Source: a bacterium (GTDB lineage Bacteria; SZUA-79; Acidulodesulfobacterales; Acidulodesulfobacteraceae). Taken from it: a stretch of DNA of 56,358 nucleotides. Location: NCBI GenBank assembly GCA_021800745.1, contig JAJYYS010000002.1:1-56358 (forward strand), in the 5' to 3' direction. Under the pieces are notes generated by a model. It was not told where the DNA came from. It was given only the letters and a program-made list of their open reading frames with translations, and did no database searches. This document shows, piece by piece, positions 35,353-44,872 of the stretch (within the stretch, counting starts at the first letter, position 1; each line of letters begins with the position of its first letter). Position numbers and translations under genes: made by a program.

Positions 35353-36018
35353 TTATTTTCTATTCAACTTATCGAAATTAAGCATATCCATATAGTCCCA
35401 TTCGCGGTATGCCATAGCATATATTTTGTTTACGGTAAGCTGGTTAACGGTATTAGGCTGCATAGATAAAGAAGCAATGATGGGGATGAGGGTTTTTGAG
35501 GAATATTCGGGAAAGAAGGAAGGAAATCTTTTAATCTTGTCTTTAAATTGAGCGATGCAGGAATCTCTCATTGTGGATTTAACTTCTATTAGAAATACTT
35601 TGTCTTCGGTAGAAGCTACTATGTCGAATTCTTCTCTTTCTTTATTGCGGTTCTTCCTGTCTATGTTGGAAGATATATCTATATCGTCGGTTTCTACGTT
35701 GAAATAACGGCTTATTAGCGGTCTTGTCGCTGGATAGATTATATCTTCTACTATGGTTCCCATCTTATTTGATATTCTTCCAAGTTCCTGGTTTAGTTTT
35801 CTATGTTCCGCCCTGTTTTCTTCGCGGTATTGCTCGAAAGCTAAACGGTTTTCTTCGCGGTATTGCTCGAAAGCGATACGCATCTCGTTCTTGAATTCGC
35901 GCATCTCGTTCTTGAATTCCGCAAGTTCCCTCTGGGTTTCAACTTGCGCTTCGGCAAGCCTTATGAGGGCATCTTCTAATCTGTCGACTCTGTGTTCCAG
36001 TAAAGCATTTGAGCTCAT
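35353..36018 (-). CDS. Coiled-coil protein with PD-(D/E)xK nuclease-like C-terminal domain (DUF3782-like)
   Basis: A 221-residue protein. Residues 1-90 are a coiled coil built from short repeats: EFKNEMR twice (7-residue period) and AFEQYREENR twice (11-residue period), mirrored by 21-bp and 33-bp DNA repeats near 35818-35918. Residues 105-221 include EREEFDIVASTEDKVFLIEVKSTMR, a D...ExK arrangement typical of restriction-like nuclease folds. Similar proteins occur in multiple copies in cyanobacteria and anaerobes without a known role. Repeat number may vary between strains. Alone in its transcript as far as can be seen. Confidence 0.75.
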   Translation of the reverse strand: MSSNALLEHRVDRLEDALIRLAEAQVETQRELAEFKNEMREFKNEMRIAFEQYREENRLAFEQYREENRAEHRKLNQELGRISNKMGTIVEDIIYPATRPLISRYFNVETDDIDISSNIDRKNRNKEREEFDIVASTEDKVFLIEVKSTMRDSCIAQFKDKIKRFPSFFPEYSSKTLIPIIASLSMQPNTVNQLTVNKIYAMAYREWDYMDMLNFDKLNRK

Positions 36019-36237
36019 TATGCATGCTCCGTTATGAAAATTAATCGGCTATATAACTTATAGCGTTAATTCTAACATATAAACCTATTTTTTTCAAAAT
36101 ATATTCCTTCTTCTTTTTGAAAATTAAATTTTCAATTAGCAAAGAAAAATTATAAAATGGCGCAAACGGCAAAATTAATGATATAATGAAAAGCTAAATG
36201 CAGGATTGCGGAAATAAAACATTTATCTGTTAAAGCG

Positions 36238-37308
36238 ATGGATATAAACAGCTTAATACTGAACAATTTAAACTATTCCGTTATTCTATTCGACGAAAAC
36301 CTCGTTTTAAAGTTTTTAAACCTTCCGGCGCAGGAACTTACCGGATATTCGGACAGGTTCCTAAACGTCTTGACGCTTAGCCGCTTTTTCAATAACAACG
36401 CCTATATCGGAGAAAAAGTAAAAAACGTTATGCGGACGGGAGAAGGCTTTATAGAATTCGAATATAAATTTCAGAATAAAAACCGGGGGCAGGCAAGATA
36501 CGTAATACTGGAGATATCTAAAATTACCGACGGGGATAAGCCGCATCTTCTAATTTCGCTAAAAGATATTACGAGATTCAAAGAAATGGACCATAATATC
36601 AAAAGCGAAGAAAGGATAGAAGACCTGTCGCGGTTTATTGCCGAAATGTCCCACGAAATAAGAAATCCTCTCGGCGGAATTAAAGCTTCGGCGGCTTATT
36701 TAAAAAGAAAATTCAGCGAACCCGACCTTAATAATTTTCTTGAAATCATAATAAAAGAATCGGCAAGAATCAACAACCTTATAGAAGAACTTCTGGCATT
36801 GTCTAAAAAGCACAAAATAAAAACTTCCGCAGTAAATATCAATAAGATAATCAACGAAATAATAATTATGGAGCAGGCGGAATTTTCGGCAAAAAATATC
36901 GAGATTATAAAGGAATTCGACCCGAGCCTTCCTAAAATATACGCCTCCGGGAATGCGCTTATCCAGGTATTCTTAAATCTCCTCAAAAATTCGGTTTACG
37001 CGGTAAGCGCGGCGGCAAAACCGGCGGGCGGAGCGATAAAGATTATCACGAAATTAGACTATACCCGAAATAATCCCAAGTTTATAAAAATAGATTTTAT
37101 CGACAACGGCTGCGGAATAAGCAAAAACGATATGAACAATATATTCGTTCCGTTTTTCACTACAAAAGAAAAGGGAAGCGGGCTGGGGCTTGCGGTAAGC
37201 CAGAAAATAATGCACGAACACGGCGGCTTTATCGATATATCGTCGGTAAAAAACCGCGGCACGACTGTTTCGGTTTATATTCCGATAGAAAAATTAGAAC
37301 GACGATAA
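36238..37308 (+). CDS. PAS-domain sensor histidine kinase (NtrB-like)
   Basis: A 356-residue soluble kinase. Residues 1-115 form a PAS domain (NLNYSVILFDENLVLKFLNLPAQELTGYSD..). HisKA has the phospho-acceptor His in FIAEMSHEIRNPLGGIKASAAYL near residue 140. The HATPase domain has the N box NLLKNSVYAV, G1 DNGCGISKNDMNNIF and G2 GSGLGLAVSQKI. No membrane segments are present, as in NtrB. No response regulator gene is adjacent; PII and amt are encoded 17 kb away in the window, and any link with nitrogen control is speculative. Its last 15 bases overlap the end of a convergent gene. Confidence 0.9.
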   Translation: MDINSLILNNLNYSVILFDENLVLKFLNLPAQELTGYSDRFLNVLTLSRFFNNNAYIGEKVKNVMRTGEGFIEFEYKFQNKNRGQARYVILEISKITDGDKPHLLISLKDITRFKEMDHNIKSEERIEDLSRFIAEMSHEIRNPLGGIKASAAYLKRKFSEPDLNNFLEIIIKESARINNLIEELLALSKKHKIKTSAVNINKIINEIIIMEQAEFSAKNIEIIKEFDPSLPKIYASGNALIQVFLNLLKNSVYAVSAAAKPAGGAIKIITKLDYTRNNPKFIKIDFIDNGCGISKNDMNNIFVPFFTTKEKGSGLGLAVSQKIMHEHGGFIDISSVKNRGTTVSVYIPIEKLERR

Positions 37309-37893
37309 AAAGTCGGATACGCCGGAGGGAAGAAAAGGAATATTTATTATATTATAATGAACGAGGGCGGATGCGGCGGCGATTAAAAATACTAATATTA
37401 AAACTATAAGCATTGCAATTTGAAGCGGGGAAGTCCTTCCCTTTCTTTCCTTATCCCTTCTGCCGGATGAAGATAAAGAGGACGGCGCGTAAGCCGCGTC
37501 AGAACCGGAATCTTTTTTATGTTTTCCGCTTGCTTCTTCGGCGACGGCGCTGTTGATTTCGGACATAATAGACTTCATAAAATCGTCCGAAACGGAATGT
37601 TTCGGAGGTTCAAAAGACGCGGGAGCGGAGCCGGAAGCCTGCGCCTGAGGAGAATCGGAGGCGGAGTGATGCTCCTCTGCATGTTCGGGCGGCGCCTGCA
37701 TTGCTTGCACTGCCGGCGTTTGCGCCTCTGGAGATACCGACGGAGCCGGAGATTCGGCTTTAAAAGCGCCGAAATTTTTGCTCAGGATAAAAACATTGGA
37801 ACATACTCTGCACTTTACTTTAATATCGCCTTCGGGAAGCAATGAATCGTCTAATTCGTAATGCGCCCCGCAATACGGACAATTAATATCCAT
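37294..37893 (-). CDS. MJ0042-type zinc-ribbon membrane protein
   Basis: A 199-residue protein with an N-terminal zinc ribbon: Cys5, Cys8 and Cys29, Cys32 (CPYC..CRVC) in the MJ0042/zinc_ribbon pattern common in delta- and alphaproteobacteria. A Pro/Ala/Ser/Glu-rich linker (about 45-110) follows, then a basic segment and one membrane span near the C-terminus (LQIAMLIVLILVFLIAAASALV). Function is unknown. It converges on the histidine kinase with 15 bases of overlap and is divergent from dciA. Confidence 0.8.
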   Translation of the reverse strand: MDINCPYCGAHYELDDSLLPEGDIKVKCRVCSNVFILSKNFGAFKAESPAPSVSPEAQTPAVQAMQAPPEHAEEHHSASDSPQAQASGSAPASFEPPKHSVSDDFMKSIMSEINSAVAEEASGKHKKDSGSDAAYAPSSLSSSGRRDKERKGRTSPLQIAMLIVLILVFLIAAASALVHYNIINIPFLPSGVSDFLSSF

Positions 37894-37961
37894 AGGTTAT
37901 TAAATTAAGTTTGATTTAATTCATTGAAAATTTTTATATTATAAGCAATAATATTATAATA

Positions 37962-38261
37962 ATGAAATTAAATCAACAACTAAATTTAAAGGACGTTCTT
38001 TTGTCCGCCTTAAAGAATAAACTCAGCGCATCCGACTATTGCGCTCTAATATTATACGAACACTGGGAATCTATCTGCGGAAAAGAAATAAGCAAAAAAA
38101 CTAAGCCCAAAACCTTATATAAAAATGTTTTAACGGTCAGCGTGGAAAATCCGGTTCTGATATTCGAGCTGGGGTTTATCAAGGAAGAATTTATAAAAAA
38201 GGTAAACGATTTTTTAGACAAAAGCATAACCGTCAAAGATATTCGCTTTATCAGCGGGTGA
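37962..38261 (+). CDS. dciA: DUF721/DciA-family protein (possible replicative helicase loader)
   Basis: A 99-residue protein with the DUF721 pattern: helical start (LKDVLLSALKNKLSASDYCALILYEHWESICGKEISKKTKP) and a beta-rich end (LTVSVENPVLIFELGFIKEEFIKKVNDFL). DciA loads the DnaB replicative helicase in bacteria lacking DnaC or DnaI. Only the KH-like core is present. It converges on dnaJ with 2 bases between the stop codons. Function by family membership; short DUF721 proteins are not all proven loaders. Confidence 0.75.
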   Translation: MKLNQQLNLKDVLLSALKNKLSASDYCALILYEHWESICGKEISKKTKPKTLYKNVLTVSVENPVLIFELGFIKEEFIKKVNDFLDKSITVKDIRFISG

Positions 38262-38263
38262 AG

Positions 38264-39361
38264 TTATATAAATGATTTAATCTTATCCATAAAAGATTTT
38301 TTTAACGGATGCGTTTCTTCTTTGTTTTCGTCGGCAAGCTCCTCGAAAAGTCTTTTTTGTCTGGGAGTAAGGTTCGTCGGAGTTTCCACGACGACGTTTA
38401 TATATTCGTTTCCCCTTGCGCCTCCGTTAAGCCTCGGCGCACCCTTTCCTTTAAGCGTGAACTGCGTTCCGCTCTGCGTTCCGGGCAATATTTTTAAAGT
38501 GGATTTTCCGTCCACGGTAGGCGCTTCTATTTCGCACCCTAAAGCGGCCTGCGAGAAACTGACGGGCATCGAAACAAATATATCGTTCCCCTGCCTTTTA
38601 AATACGCTGTGGGGTTCGACGGTAATATCTACGTACAAGTCGCCGTTAGGCCCGCCGAAAAGTCCGGACGAACCTTCTCCCGAAACTTTAAGCCTGTTGC
38701 CGTCGTCTATGCCAGCCGGTATTTTTATATCCAGTTTGCGCTCTTTTATGACCCTGCCTTCGCCTTTGCAAACCGGACACGGATTTTCGATAATCTCGCC
38801 TTCCCCGTTGCATTTGTAGCACGTTCTTGATATGGAAAAAAATCCCTGCTGCTGCCTAATTTCCCCCGTTCCTTTGCAAACAGGACAGGCGGCTCTTTTT
38901 GTGCCTTTTTTTGCGCCCGTTCCTTCGCATGAAGAACATGTTTCATATCTGTTATATTTTATCTGCTTGGATATTCCGAACAAAGATTCTTCGAATTTAA
39001 TCCTGACGCCGTAACGGAGGTCTTCTCCTTTCCTCCGTCTGGTCTTTTTGTTCGGCTGGGAGAAAATATCTCCGAAAAAGTCGCTGAATATATCGCTGAA
39101 TCCGAATCCGCCTCCGCCTCCGGAAGCAAAAGCACCCATGCCTTCGTGCCCGAACCTGTCGTAAGAGGCTCTTTTTTCTTCGTCGCACAGAACGCTGTAT
39201 GCCTCGTTTATTTCTTTGAATTTTTCTTCGGAATCTCCGTCGCCCTGATTTTTATCGGGATGATGTTTTAAGGCTAGTTTTCTGTATGCTTTTTTTATTT
39301 CGTCCGCGCTTGCTTCTCTTTCTACTCCAAGAATTTCGTAATAATCTCTTTTTGATGCCAT
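38264..39361 (-). CDS. dnaJ: Chaperone protein DnaJ
   Basis: A 365-residue type I (class A) J protein. J domain residues 4-68 with HPD in HHPDKNQG; a Gly/Phe-rich linker ([20 protein letters not shown]); four CxxCxGxG zinc modules ([32 protein letters not shown]); and the C-terminal substrate-binding and dimerisation domain. It stimulates the ATPase of DnaK, encoded 202 bases upstream on the same strand. The gap contains a 141-bp composite inverted repeat. No Shine-Dalgarno is visible before the ATG. Confidence 0.96.
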   Translation of the reverse strand: MASKRDYYEILGVEREASADEIKKAYRKLALKHHPDKNQGDGDSEEKFKEINEAYSVLCDEEKRASYDRFGHEGMGAFASGGGGGFGFSDIFSDFFGDIFSQPNKKTRRRKGEDLRYGVRIKFEESLFGISKQIKYNRYETCSSCEGTGAKKGTKRAACPVCKGTGEIRQQQGFFSISRTCYKCNGEGEIIENPCPVCKGEGRVIKERKLDIKIPAGIDDGNRLKVSGEGSSGLFGGPNGDLYVDITVEPHSVFKRQGNDIFVSMPVSFSQAALGCEIEAPTVDGKSTLKILPGTQSGTQFTLKGKGAPRLNGGARGNEYINVVVETPTNLTPRQKRLFEELADENKEETHPLKKSFMDKIKSFI

Positions 39362-39409
39362 AATTTACAATGATTTATAATAATTTAAATTAAGTTAAAA
39401 TTTTTCCCT

Positions 39410-39550
39410 GTCGGAAACCGCCTGCAGGCAACCGCCCCGTCAGGCTGACGCCTGCCGTCCCGCATTGACGTTAAGTTATTCTATTACACCAAACTCCCCT
39501 CCTTTATAAGGAGGGGTGGCAGGCGTCAGCCTGACGGGGCGGTTTCCGAC
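39410..39550. repeat. Composite 141-bp inverted-repeat element between dnaK and dnaJ
   Basis: The left arm (39410-39456) and the right arm (39518-39550) are reverse complements over 33 bases, except for a 14-base insertion in the left arm. They enclose a 9-10 bp palindrome CCCCTCC..GGAGGGG at 39494-39516. The CCCCTCC palindrome and GTCAGGC..GCCTGAC motifs recur at 54161-54220 and in the array at 56073-56358. No ORF lies inside, so it is MITE- or REP-like. Confidence 0.8.
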
Positions 39551-39563
39551 GGTGCGGTTCGAT

Positions 39564-41498
39564 TTATTCGTTCTTTTTGTCTTTTACTTCTTCGTATTCC
39601 GCTTCTACCACGTTTTCGTCCGCAGGCTTAGACTGCCCTTCCTCCGCATGTCCGGCGGCTCCTGTTCCCGCGCCCGCTCCGCCCGTTTCAGCGGCGGTTT
39701 TCTTATAAATGGCTTCGGCTATGGAATGAGACAGCTTTTCTAATTCTTCGGTTATGCGTTTTATGGAATCTACGTCGTCTCCTTCAAGGGCTTTTTTAGC
39801 CTCCGCTATTTTTTCTTCGGCGGCCATTTTGTCCGCGGATTCTATTTTGTCTCCGGAATCTTTCAAAGTTTTTTCGGAGGAATAAACCAAGCCGTCTAAG
39901 TGGTTTCTTACTTCTATGAGTTCCTTCTTCTTAGAATCTTCGTCTTTATGGAGTTCGGCTTCTTTAATCATTTTGTCTATTTCTTCTTTGGACAATCCGC
40001 TCGAAGCGGTGATTCTGATAGACTGCTCTTTGCCCGTTCCCAAGTCTTTTGCGGAAACGTGGACTATGCCGTTGGCGTCTATGTCGAACGTAACTTCTAT
40101 CTGCGGAACTCCTCTAGGGGAAGGCGGTATTCCGGTCAATTCAAACCTTCCGAGGCTCTTGTTGTCCGACGCCATTTCCCTTTCGCCCTGCAGAACGTTT
40201 ATCGTAACCGCGGGCTGGTTATCTGCGGCGGTCGAAAATATCTGGCTCTTTCTGGTAGGAATAGTCGTATTTTTATCGATTAATTTCGTGCTTACGCCGC
40301 CGAGAGTTTCTATTCCGAGCGACAAAGGCGAAACATCAAGCAGAAGGACGTCTTTAACCTCTCCTTTAAGAACGGCGCCCTGAATTGCCGCCCCTACCGC
40401 TACGACTTCATCCGGATTAACCCCTTTATGAGGTTCCTTTCCGAAATAATCCTTAACCGACTGCTGAACCTTAGGCATTCTTGTCTGTCCTCCGACAAGC
40501 ACGACTTCGTCGACCTGAGAGGTTGATAAACCCGCGTCTTTCAATGCCGTTTTAACGGGAGCCATAGACCTGTCGATTAATTCGGCGGTAAGCTGTTCGA
40601 GCTTTGCCCTGGAAAGCTTCATGTTAAGATGCTTGGGGCCGCTTGCGTCCGCAGTAATAAACGGTAAATTTATATCGGTTTCGAGAGAAGACGAAAGTTC
40701 TATTTTTGCCTTTTCCGCGGCTTCTTTTAGCCTTTGAAGAGCCATTTTATCTTTTCTTAAATCTATGCCCTGGTCTTTTTTAAATTCGTCGGCTATATAA
40801 TCTATTACTTTCTGGTCGAAATCTTCTCCGCCTAAAAATGTATCTCCGTTGGTAGATTTAACTTCAAATACGCCTTCTCCGAGTTCTAATATCGAAATAT
40901 CGAAAGTTCCTCCGCCCAAATCGTAAACAGCGATTTTTTCTTCCTTCTTTTTGTCTAATCCGTAGGAAAGAGAAGATGCTGTAGGTTCGTTGATAATCCT
41001 TAAGACGTCTAACCCGGCTATTTTGCCTGCATCCTTAGTCGCCTGCCTCTGCGAGTCGTTAAAATAGGCGGGTACGGTAATAACGGCTTCGGTAACCGGT
41101 TCGCCGAGATAATCCTCGGCCGTCTTTTTCATTTTAGTCAATATCATGGACGAAATTTCCGCAGGAGAATATTTTCTCCCCTTTATTTCCACCCATGCGT
41201 CTCCGTTTTCGCTAGGGACGATTTTATAAGGGCAGACCTTCTTAAACGCCTGCACTTCCGGCGATTCGTATTTTCTGCCTATAAGTCTTTTAACAGCGTA
41301 AATAGTGTTCTCCGGATTAGTAACCGCCTGCCTTTTGGCGGCCTGTCCCACGAGCCTCTCGCCGCTGTCGCTTATGGATACGACCGAGGGTGTCGTCCTC
41401 GTTCCTTCCGAATTTGCTATTACGACGGGCTCTTTGCCTTCCATAACCGCAACGCAAGAGTTTGTAGTTCCTAAATCGATTCCTATTACTTTTCCCAT
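39564..41498 (-). CDS. dnaK: Chaperone protein DnaK (Hsp70)
   Basis: A 644-residue Hsp70. ATPase signatures [14 protein letters not shown] (residues 4-17), [18 protein letters not shown] and [14 protein letters not shown] are intact. The substrate-binding domain follows [16 protein letters not shown], and the C-terminus has the acidic, Gly/Ala-rich tail ending in EEVKD-like sequence. AAGGAG lies about 8 bases before the ATG. Third gene of hrcA-grpE-dnaK; heat induction is expected through the CIRCE operator upstream of hrcA. Confidence 0.97.
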   Translation of the reverse strand: MGKVIGIDLGTTNSCVAVMEGKEPVVIANSEGTRTTPSVVSISDSGERLVGQAAKRQAVTNPENTIYAVKRLIGRKYESPEVQAFKKVCPYKIVPSENGDAWVEIKGRKYSPAEISSMILTKMKKTAEDYLGEPVTEAVITVPAYFNDSQRQATKDAGKIAGLDVLRIINEPTASSLSYGLDKKKEEKIAVYDLGGGTFDISILELGEGVFEVKSTNGDTFLGGEDFDQKVIDYIADEFKKDQGIDLRKDKMALQRLKEAAEKAKIELSSSLETDINLPFITADASGPKHLNMKLSRAKLEQLTAELIDRSMAPVKTALKDAGLSTSQVDEVVLVGGQTRMPKVQQSVKDYFGKEPHKGVNPDEVVAVGAAIQGAVLKGEVKDVLLLDVSPLSLGIETLGGVSTKLIDKNTTIPTRKSQIFSTAADNQPAVTINVLQGEREMASDNKSLGRFELTGIPPSPRGVPQIEVTFDIDANGIVHVSAKDLGTGKEQSIRITASSGLSKEEIDKMIKEAELHKDEDSKKKELIEVRNHLDGLVYSSEKTLKDSGDKIESADKMAAEEKIAEAKKALEGDDVDSIKRITEELEKLSHSIAEAIYKKTAAETGGAGAGTGAAGHAEEGQSKPADENVVEAEYEEVKDKKNE

Positions 41499-41581
41499 GA
41501 TTGAATTCTCCTTAAAGCTTTATGATTTTTAAATTTTAATTTTAATTTTATTATAATTATATCTTAAATATATAAGTTTAT

Positions 41582-42262
41582 TTAATGCGAGTCTTTAGAT
41601 TTTGCTATGGATACCATGGAAGGCCTTAACAGCCTGTCCTTGAAAACATAGCCCTTTCTTTTTTCTTCGATGATTTTCCCGTCCGGCTGGCCGGAATCCC
41701 CGACCATTTCAACCGCCTCGTGAAAATTGGCGTCGAAATTTTTTCCCGAAGTTTCGACGGCTTCGGCGCCGTAATTTTTTAATATTTTAACGAATTCGCC
41801 GTAAGCTAATTTCACGCCGTCAACGAAGGTTTTTAAATTTCCCGAAGAATCCTGCTCTAAATAATACGCCGAATGTCCTATCGCAAGGTCTAAAAAATCC
41901 AGAACCGGCAGAAGGTCCCTTAAAAGCTTTTCGTTCGAATATTTTAAAGATTCTTCTTTTTCCCTGTTCATCCTTTTTCTGAAATTTTCCATATCGGCTA
42001 AACTTTTAAGATAATTGGAGTTTGAATCTTCGTATTCTTTCTTAAGGTTTTTCAGCGCATTTTTTAAATAATTAAGCTCGTCCTCCGCTTCCGCAAGATT
42101 TTTGGGGTTCGGAATATCGTCTATATCGCGGTCGGTTTCAACGGTTATAGAGCCGCCGTCCGCCCCGTCCATTCTTTTTCCAAGTTCCTTTTCTATATCG
42201 GGAACATTCCCGCCGGCGGAACCTGCGCCTTCAAAACCTTCTCTTTTTTCATTTTCATGCAT
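41582..42262 (-). CDS. grpE: Nucleotide exchange factor GrpE
   Basis: A 226-residue GrpE from the ATG at 42262, which follows GGAG by 9 bases. A GTG at 42277 would add five residues but overlaps that ribosome site. The acidic, glycine-rich N-terminal 60 residues are disordered. A long helix (EDELNYLKNALKNLKKEYEDSNSNYLKSLADMENFRKRMNRE) and the C-terminal beta domain (KNFDANFHEAVEMVGDSGQPDGKIIEEKRKGY) are typical. GrpE releases ADP from DnaK. It lies between hrcA (about 30 bases upstream) and dnaK (83 bases downstream). Confidence 0.95.
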   Translation of the reverse strand: MHENEKREGFEGAGSAGGNVPDIEKELGKRMDGADGGSITVETDRDIDDIPNPKNLAEAEDELNYLKNALKNLKKEYEDSNSNYLKSLADMENFRKRMNREKEESLKYSNEKLLRDLLPVLDFLDLAIGHSAYYLEQDSSGNLKTFVDGVKLAYGEFVKILKNYGAEAVETSGKNFDANFHEAVEMVGDSGQPDGKIIEEKRKGYVFKDRLLRPSMVSIAKSKDSH

Positions 42263-42306
42263 TTGCCGCATCTCCACAAATTTGATTTATTTTTTATATT
42301 CTATTT

Positions 42307-43368
42307 TTATATAATACCGCTCAAAAACTCCGCCATAAAATCTATTAACGGAATAACGTGTGAGTAGTTCATCCTCAACGGCCCGATAATTCCTATCGAC
42401 CCCTTAAGCATATTATTTTCGCTTACATAAGGAGCCGTTATAAGAGACAGTCCCGATATTTCCGACCACTCTTTGTCCGAACCTATAAATATCTGCTTTG
42501 TTTTGCAGTTTTTGGTACGTCCGAGCAGTTTTATTATCGTCGTTTTATCCGAAATAGTTTTTATAAGAAATTTTATCTGTTCGTTATCGGAAAATTCGGG
42601 CTCTTCCAATAAGTCGGTTTCCGGTCCGACGTATAAACATTTATCGGAATTATTTTCGGTTCCGGCGCCCGCCCGGCAGAATACGGCGCCGTTTAATATA
42701 GAATAAAAATTTTCTTTGTCGCTGCGTATTTCTTCGGAAACAATGTTCTTCAGGGCGTCCAAATCGCATTTTCTGTTTTCTATAATTTCGTTCAATTTTT
42801 TGGAATACCGGCTCAACTCGTTTTGTTTAATGTCTTTTGAAATATAAAACGATTTATTTTCGGTAATGCCGTTCTGAAACACGATAACCGCAAGTATATT
42901 ATTAGGCTTTATTCTTATAAACTCTATGTGCAAAAGATGCACGCCAGAGGTATCCGGCGCCAGAACCACCCCGGCGTAATGCGATAAATCCGACAGCGAT
43001 ATCGAAGCCTGATTCAATATGTCGCCTAAATTTCTGCTTCCCGAATTAAATCTCTTTTTTATATTTTCTTTTTGTTCATGCGTTATTTTTTGGGTCTTCA
43101 TCAAGCCTTCTATATAAAACCTGTATCCTTTTGCGGTGGGAACCCTTCCCGCAGAAAAGTGGGGCTGGTATATATAGCCTTCTTCTTCGAGAGACGCCAT
43201 TATATTTCTGACGGAAGCCGGGCTTAAATTAAGATTGTAATTTTCGGCTATAAACTTAGAGCCTACCGGGTTTGCCGTCCCGAAATATCCTTCTATGATG
43301 CCGAGCAGAATTTCCCTGCTTCTTTCGCTTAGGTCGCTGTAATTATGTTTTTCGCATTTCTCTTCCAT
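42307..43368 (-). CDS. hrcA: Heat-inducible transcription repressor HrcA
   Basis: A 353-residue repressor. An N-terminal winged helix (EILLGIIEGYFGTANPVGSKFIAENYNLNLSPASVRNIMASLEEEGYIYQPHFSAGRVPTAKGYRFYI) and a C-terminal GAF-like dimerisation domain ending in IGPLRMNYSHVIPLIDFMAEFL are the family hallmarks. HrcA binds the CIRCE operator, which is present 41 bases upstream of the start codon. It therefore represses its own operon, relieved at high temperature when GroEL is titrated. No Shine-Dalgarno is evident before ATG 43368. Confidence 0.95.
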   Translation of the reverse strand: MEEKCEKHNYSDLSERSREILLGIIEGYFGTANPVGSKFIAENYNLNLSPASVRNIMASLEEEGYIYQPHFSAGRVPTAKGYRFYIEGLMKTQKITHEQKENIKKRFNSGSRNLGDILNQASISLSDLSHYAGVVLAPDTSGVHLLHIEFIRIKPNNILAVIVFQNGITENKSFYISKDIKQNELSRYSKKLNEIIENRKCDLDALKNIVSEEIRSDKENFYSILNGAVFCRAGAGTENNSDKCLYVGPETDLLEEPEFSDNEQIKFLIKTISDKTTIIKLLGRTKNCKTKQIFIGSDKEWSEISGLSLITAPYVSENNMLKGSIGIIGPLRMNYSHVIPLIDFMAEFLSGII

Positions 43369-43408
43369 AATTTATTTATAATACTAATTATAATACTAAA
43401 ATTTCATT

Positions 43409-43435
43409 TTAGCACTTAAACATTATGAGTGCTAA
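43409..43435. promoter_or_regulatory. CIRCE operator (HrcA binding site)
   Basis: TTAGCACTT-N9-GAGTGCTAA. It matches the consensus TTAGCACTC-N9-GAGTGCTAA at 17 of 18 arm positions. It lies just downstream of the -10 of the hrcA promoter. Confidence 0.95.
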
Positions 43436-43440
43436 ATATT

Positions 43441-43469
43441 ATTTAATCAAGATTTTTATATTTTGTCAA
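43441..43469 (-). promoter_or_regulatory. Promoter of the hrcA-grpE-dnaK operon
   Basis: TTGACA (43469-43464), a 17-base spacer and TTAAAT (43446-43441) on the minus strand. The CIRCE element begins 6 bases after the -10, so HrcA would occlude the start site. Confidence 0.7.
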
Positions 43470-43506
43470 GTTTTTGCTTTACAATTTTTAGATAATCAAA
43501 TAAAAT

Positions 43507-44841
43507 ATGACAATGCTTTCAAAATTGAATAAATTCTTTTCCTCCGTCAAACTCGCTATATTCCTTTTTATAGCAATCGCCGCATTTTCGATGGTCGGAA
43601 CTTTCATAAATCAGGGCGATACGGCAAGCCAATACAGGACTATTTTCGGGCCGCAGGCATATCACGTATTATACTGGCTGGGGTTCTTAAATATTTACGG
43701 TTCATGGTATTTTATCGGGCTGGCGGCTCTGTTGGTCATAAATCTCGTAACCGCTTCCGTCAATATTTTTCCGCACACCCTTAAAGCGGTTTTCGGACCT
43801 TATCCGTCTTTCAAAGAAATGATGGATAAAAAAAGCCCTAAAGCGGTATATGAGGTCGTCGAATCTAAAAAAAACGCCGGGGAAACCAAAAAAGTTTTAA
43901 ACGAAAAATTCGGCAAACCGTTTTCTGAAACGGAAAACGAATTATACTATTCAAAAAATTCCATTTTCAGATTTTCTCCGTATATAGCCCATTTAAGCGT
44001 CATAATAATTATTATAGGCGTAATATTAAACGTTAAATACGGTTTCAGGTCATATACCAATATCAAAGTAGGCGAAAAAACGGACGTTTCTTATTCTACG
44101 AAAAATCAGAAACCCGTAAAGCTCCCTTTTACGATAAGGCTGGACGACTACCGGACCGAATACTACAAGGACGGCATACCGAAATCCTATATAAGCAAAA
44201 TAAGCATAATTAAAAACCATGTAAGCGTAGCGGAAAAAAATATCGAGGTCAATCATCCGTTCACATACGGCGGCATAACCATATATCAGGCAAGCTACGG
44301 CCATTATAAGCCTACCGCCGCCAAACTTTTAATAGTCAGTTTAAAAAACCGCAAATCCGAAAAGGTCGTTTACGCGGAATTCGGCAAATTATACGATGCC
44401 GGAATAAATAATATAAAATTCAGGTTTATACCGTATAAGCATCCCGGAAAAGACGAAATCCCTTTTTATATCGAGTTGAGCAATAAACGGATATTGAAAT
44501 TCAACGTTCTGCCTTACAAGAATAAAAGCATGCCGTTAATATTCGCTAAATACCATGACGTAGTTTTTCTTTACAACGGGGTAAAAAACTATTATTACAG
44601 CGGCGTGGAAATAACAAAAAACGCCTATACTTCCGTCGTATGGTTCGGCTCTATAATGCTGATAGCGGCTCTGTTTTTCTCGTTCTTTTTCAACCACGGG
44701 GAAACCTGGGTCAAATTATCGGACTCTAAAGACGGCAAAAAAACCCGCGTGGAAATACTGGCGGTTCCCAAGAAAAAATTCGAATCGTTTTATAAAAATT
44801 TTAACAAAAAAATTGCCGGAATTAAAAAAGATTTAAGCTGA
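43507..44841 (+). CDS. resB: Cytochrome c biogenesis protein ResB/CcsB (system II)
   Basis: A 444-residue membrane protein: spans near residues 15-35 (KLAIFLFIAIAAFSMVGTFINQG), 65-85 and 155-175, a large periplasmic domain, and a final span (TSVVWFGSIMLIAALFFSFFF). The N-terminus, including FINQGDTASQYRTIFGPQAYHVLYWLGFLNIYGSWYF, is the ResB signature. With CcsA it transports heme and ligates it to CxxCH apocytochromes in the periplasm. ccsA follows after about 30 bases. A CxxCH protein is encoded in the kinase gene 3 kb further on. Confidence 0.92.
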   Translation: MTMLSKLNKFFSSVKLAIFLFIAIAAFSMVGTFINQGDTASQYRTIFGPQAYHVLYWLGFLNIYGSWYFIGLAALLVINLVTASVNIFPHTLKAVFGPYPSFKEMMDKKSPKAVYEVVESKKNAGETKKVLNEKFGKPFSETENELYYSKNSIFRFSPYIAHLSVIIIIIGVILNVKYGFRSYTNIKVGEKTDVSYSTKNQKPVKLPFTIRLDDYRTEYYKDGIPKSYISKISIIKNHVSVAEKNIEVNHPFTYGGITIYQASYGHYKPTAAKLLIVSLKNRKSEKVVYAEFGKLYDAGINNIKFRFIPYKHPGKDEIPFYIELSNKRILKFNVLPYKNKSMPLIFAKYHDVVFLYNGVKNYYYSGVEITKNAYTSVVWFGSIMLIAALFFSFFFNHGETWVKLSDSKDGKKTRVEILAVPKKKFESFYKNFNKKIAGIKKDLS

Positions 44842-44872
44842 CGCGGCACGCTTGCAATTAGAGGAAATAATT

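Noticed and set aside
44852..44872. TTG start for ccsA
   Set aside because: The GAGGA ribosome site at 44861-44865 lies downstream of this codon and correctly spaced for ATG 44873.
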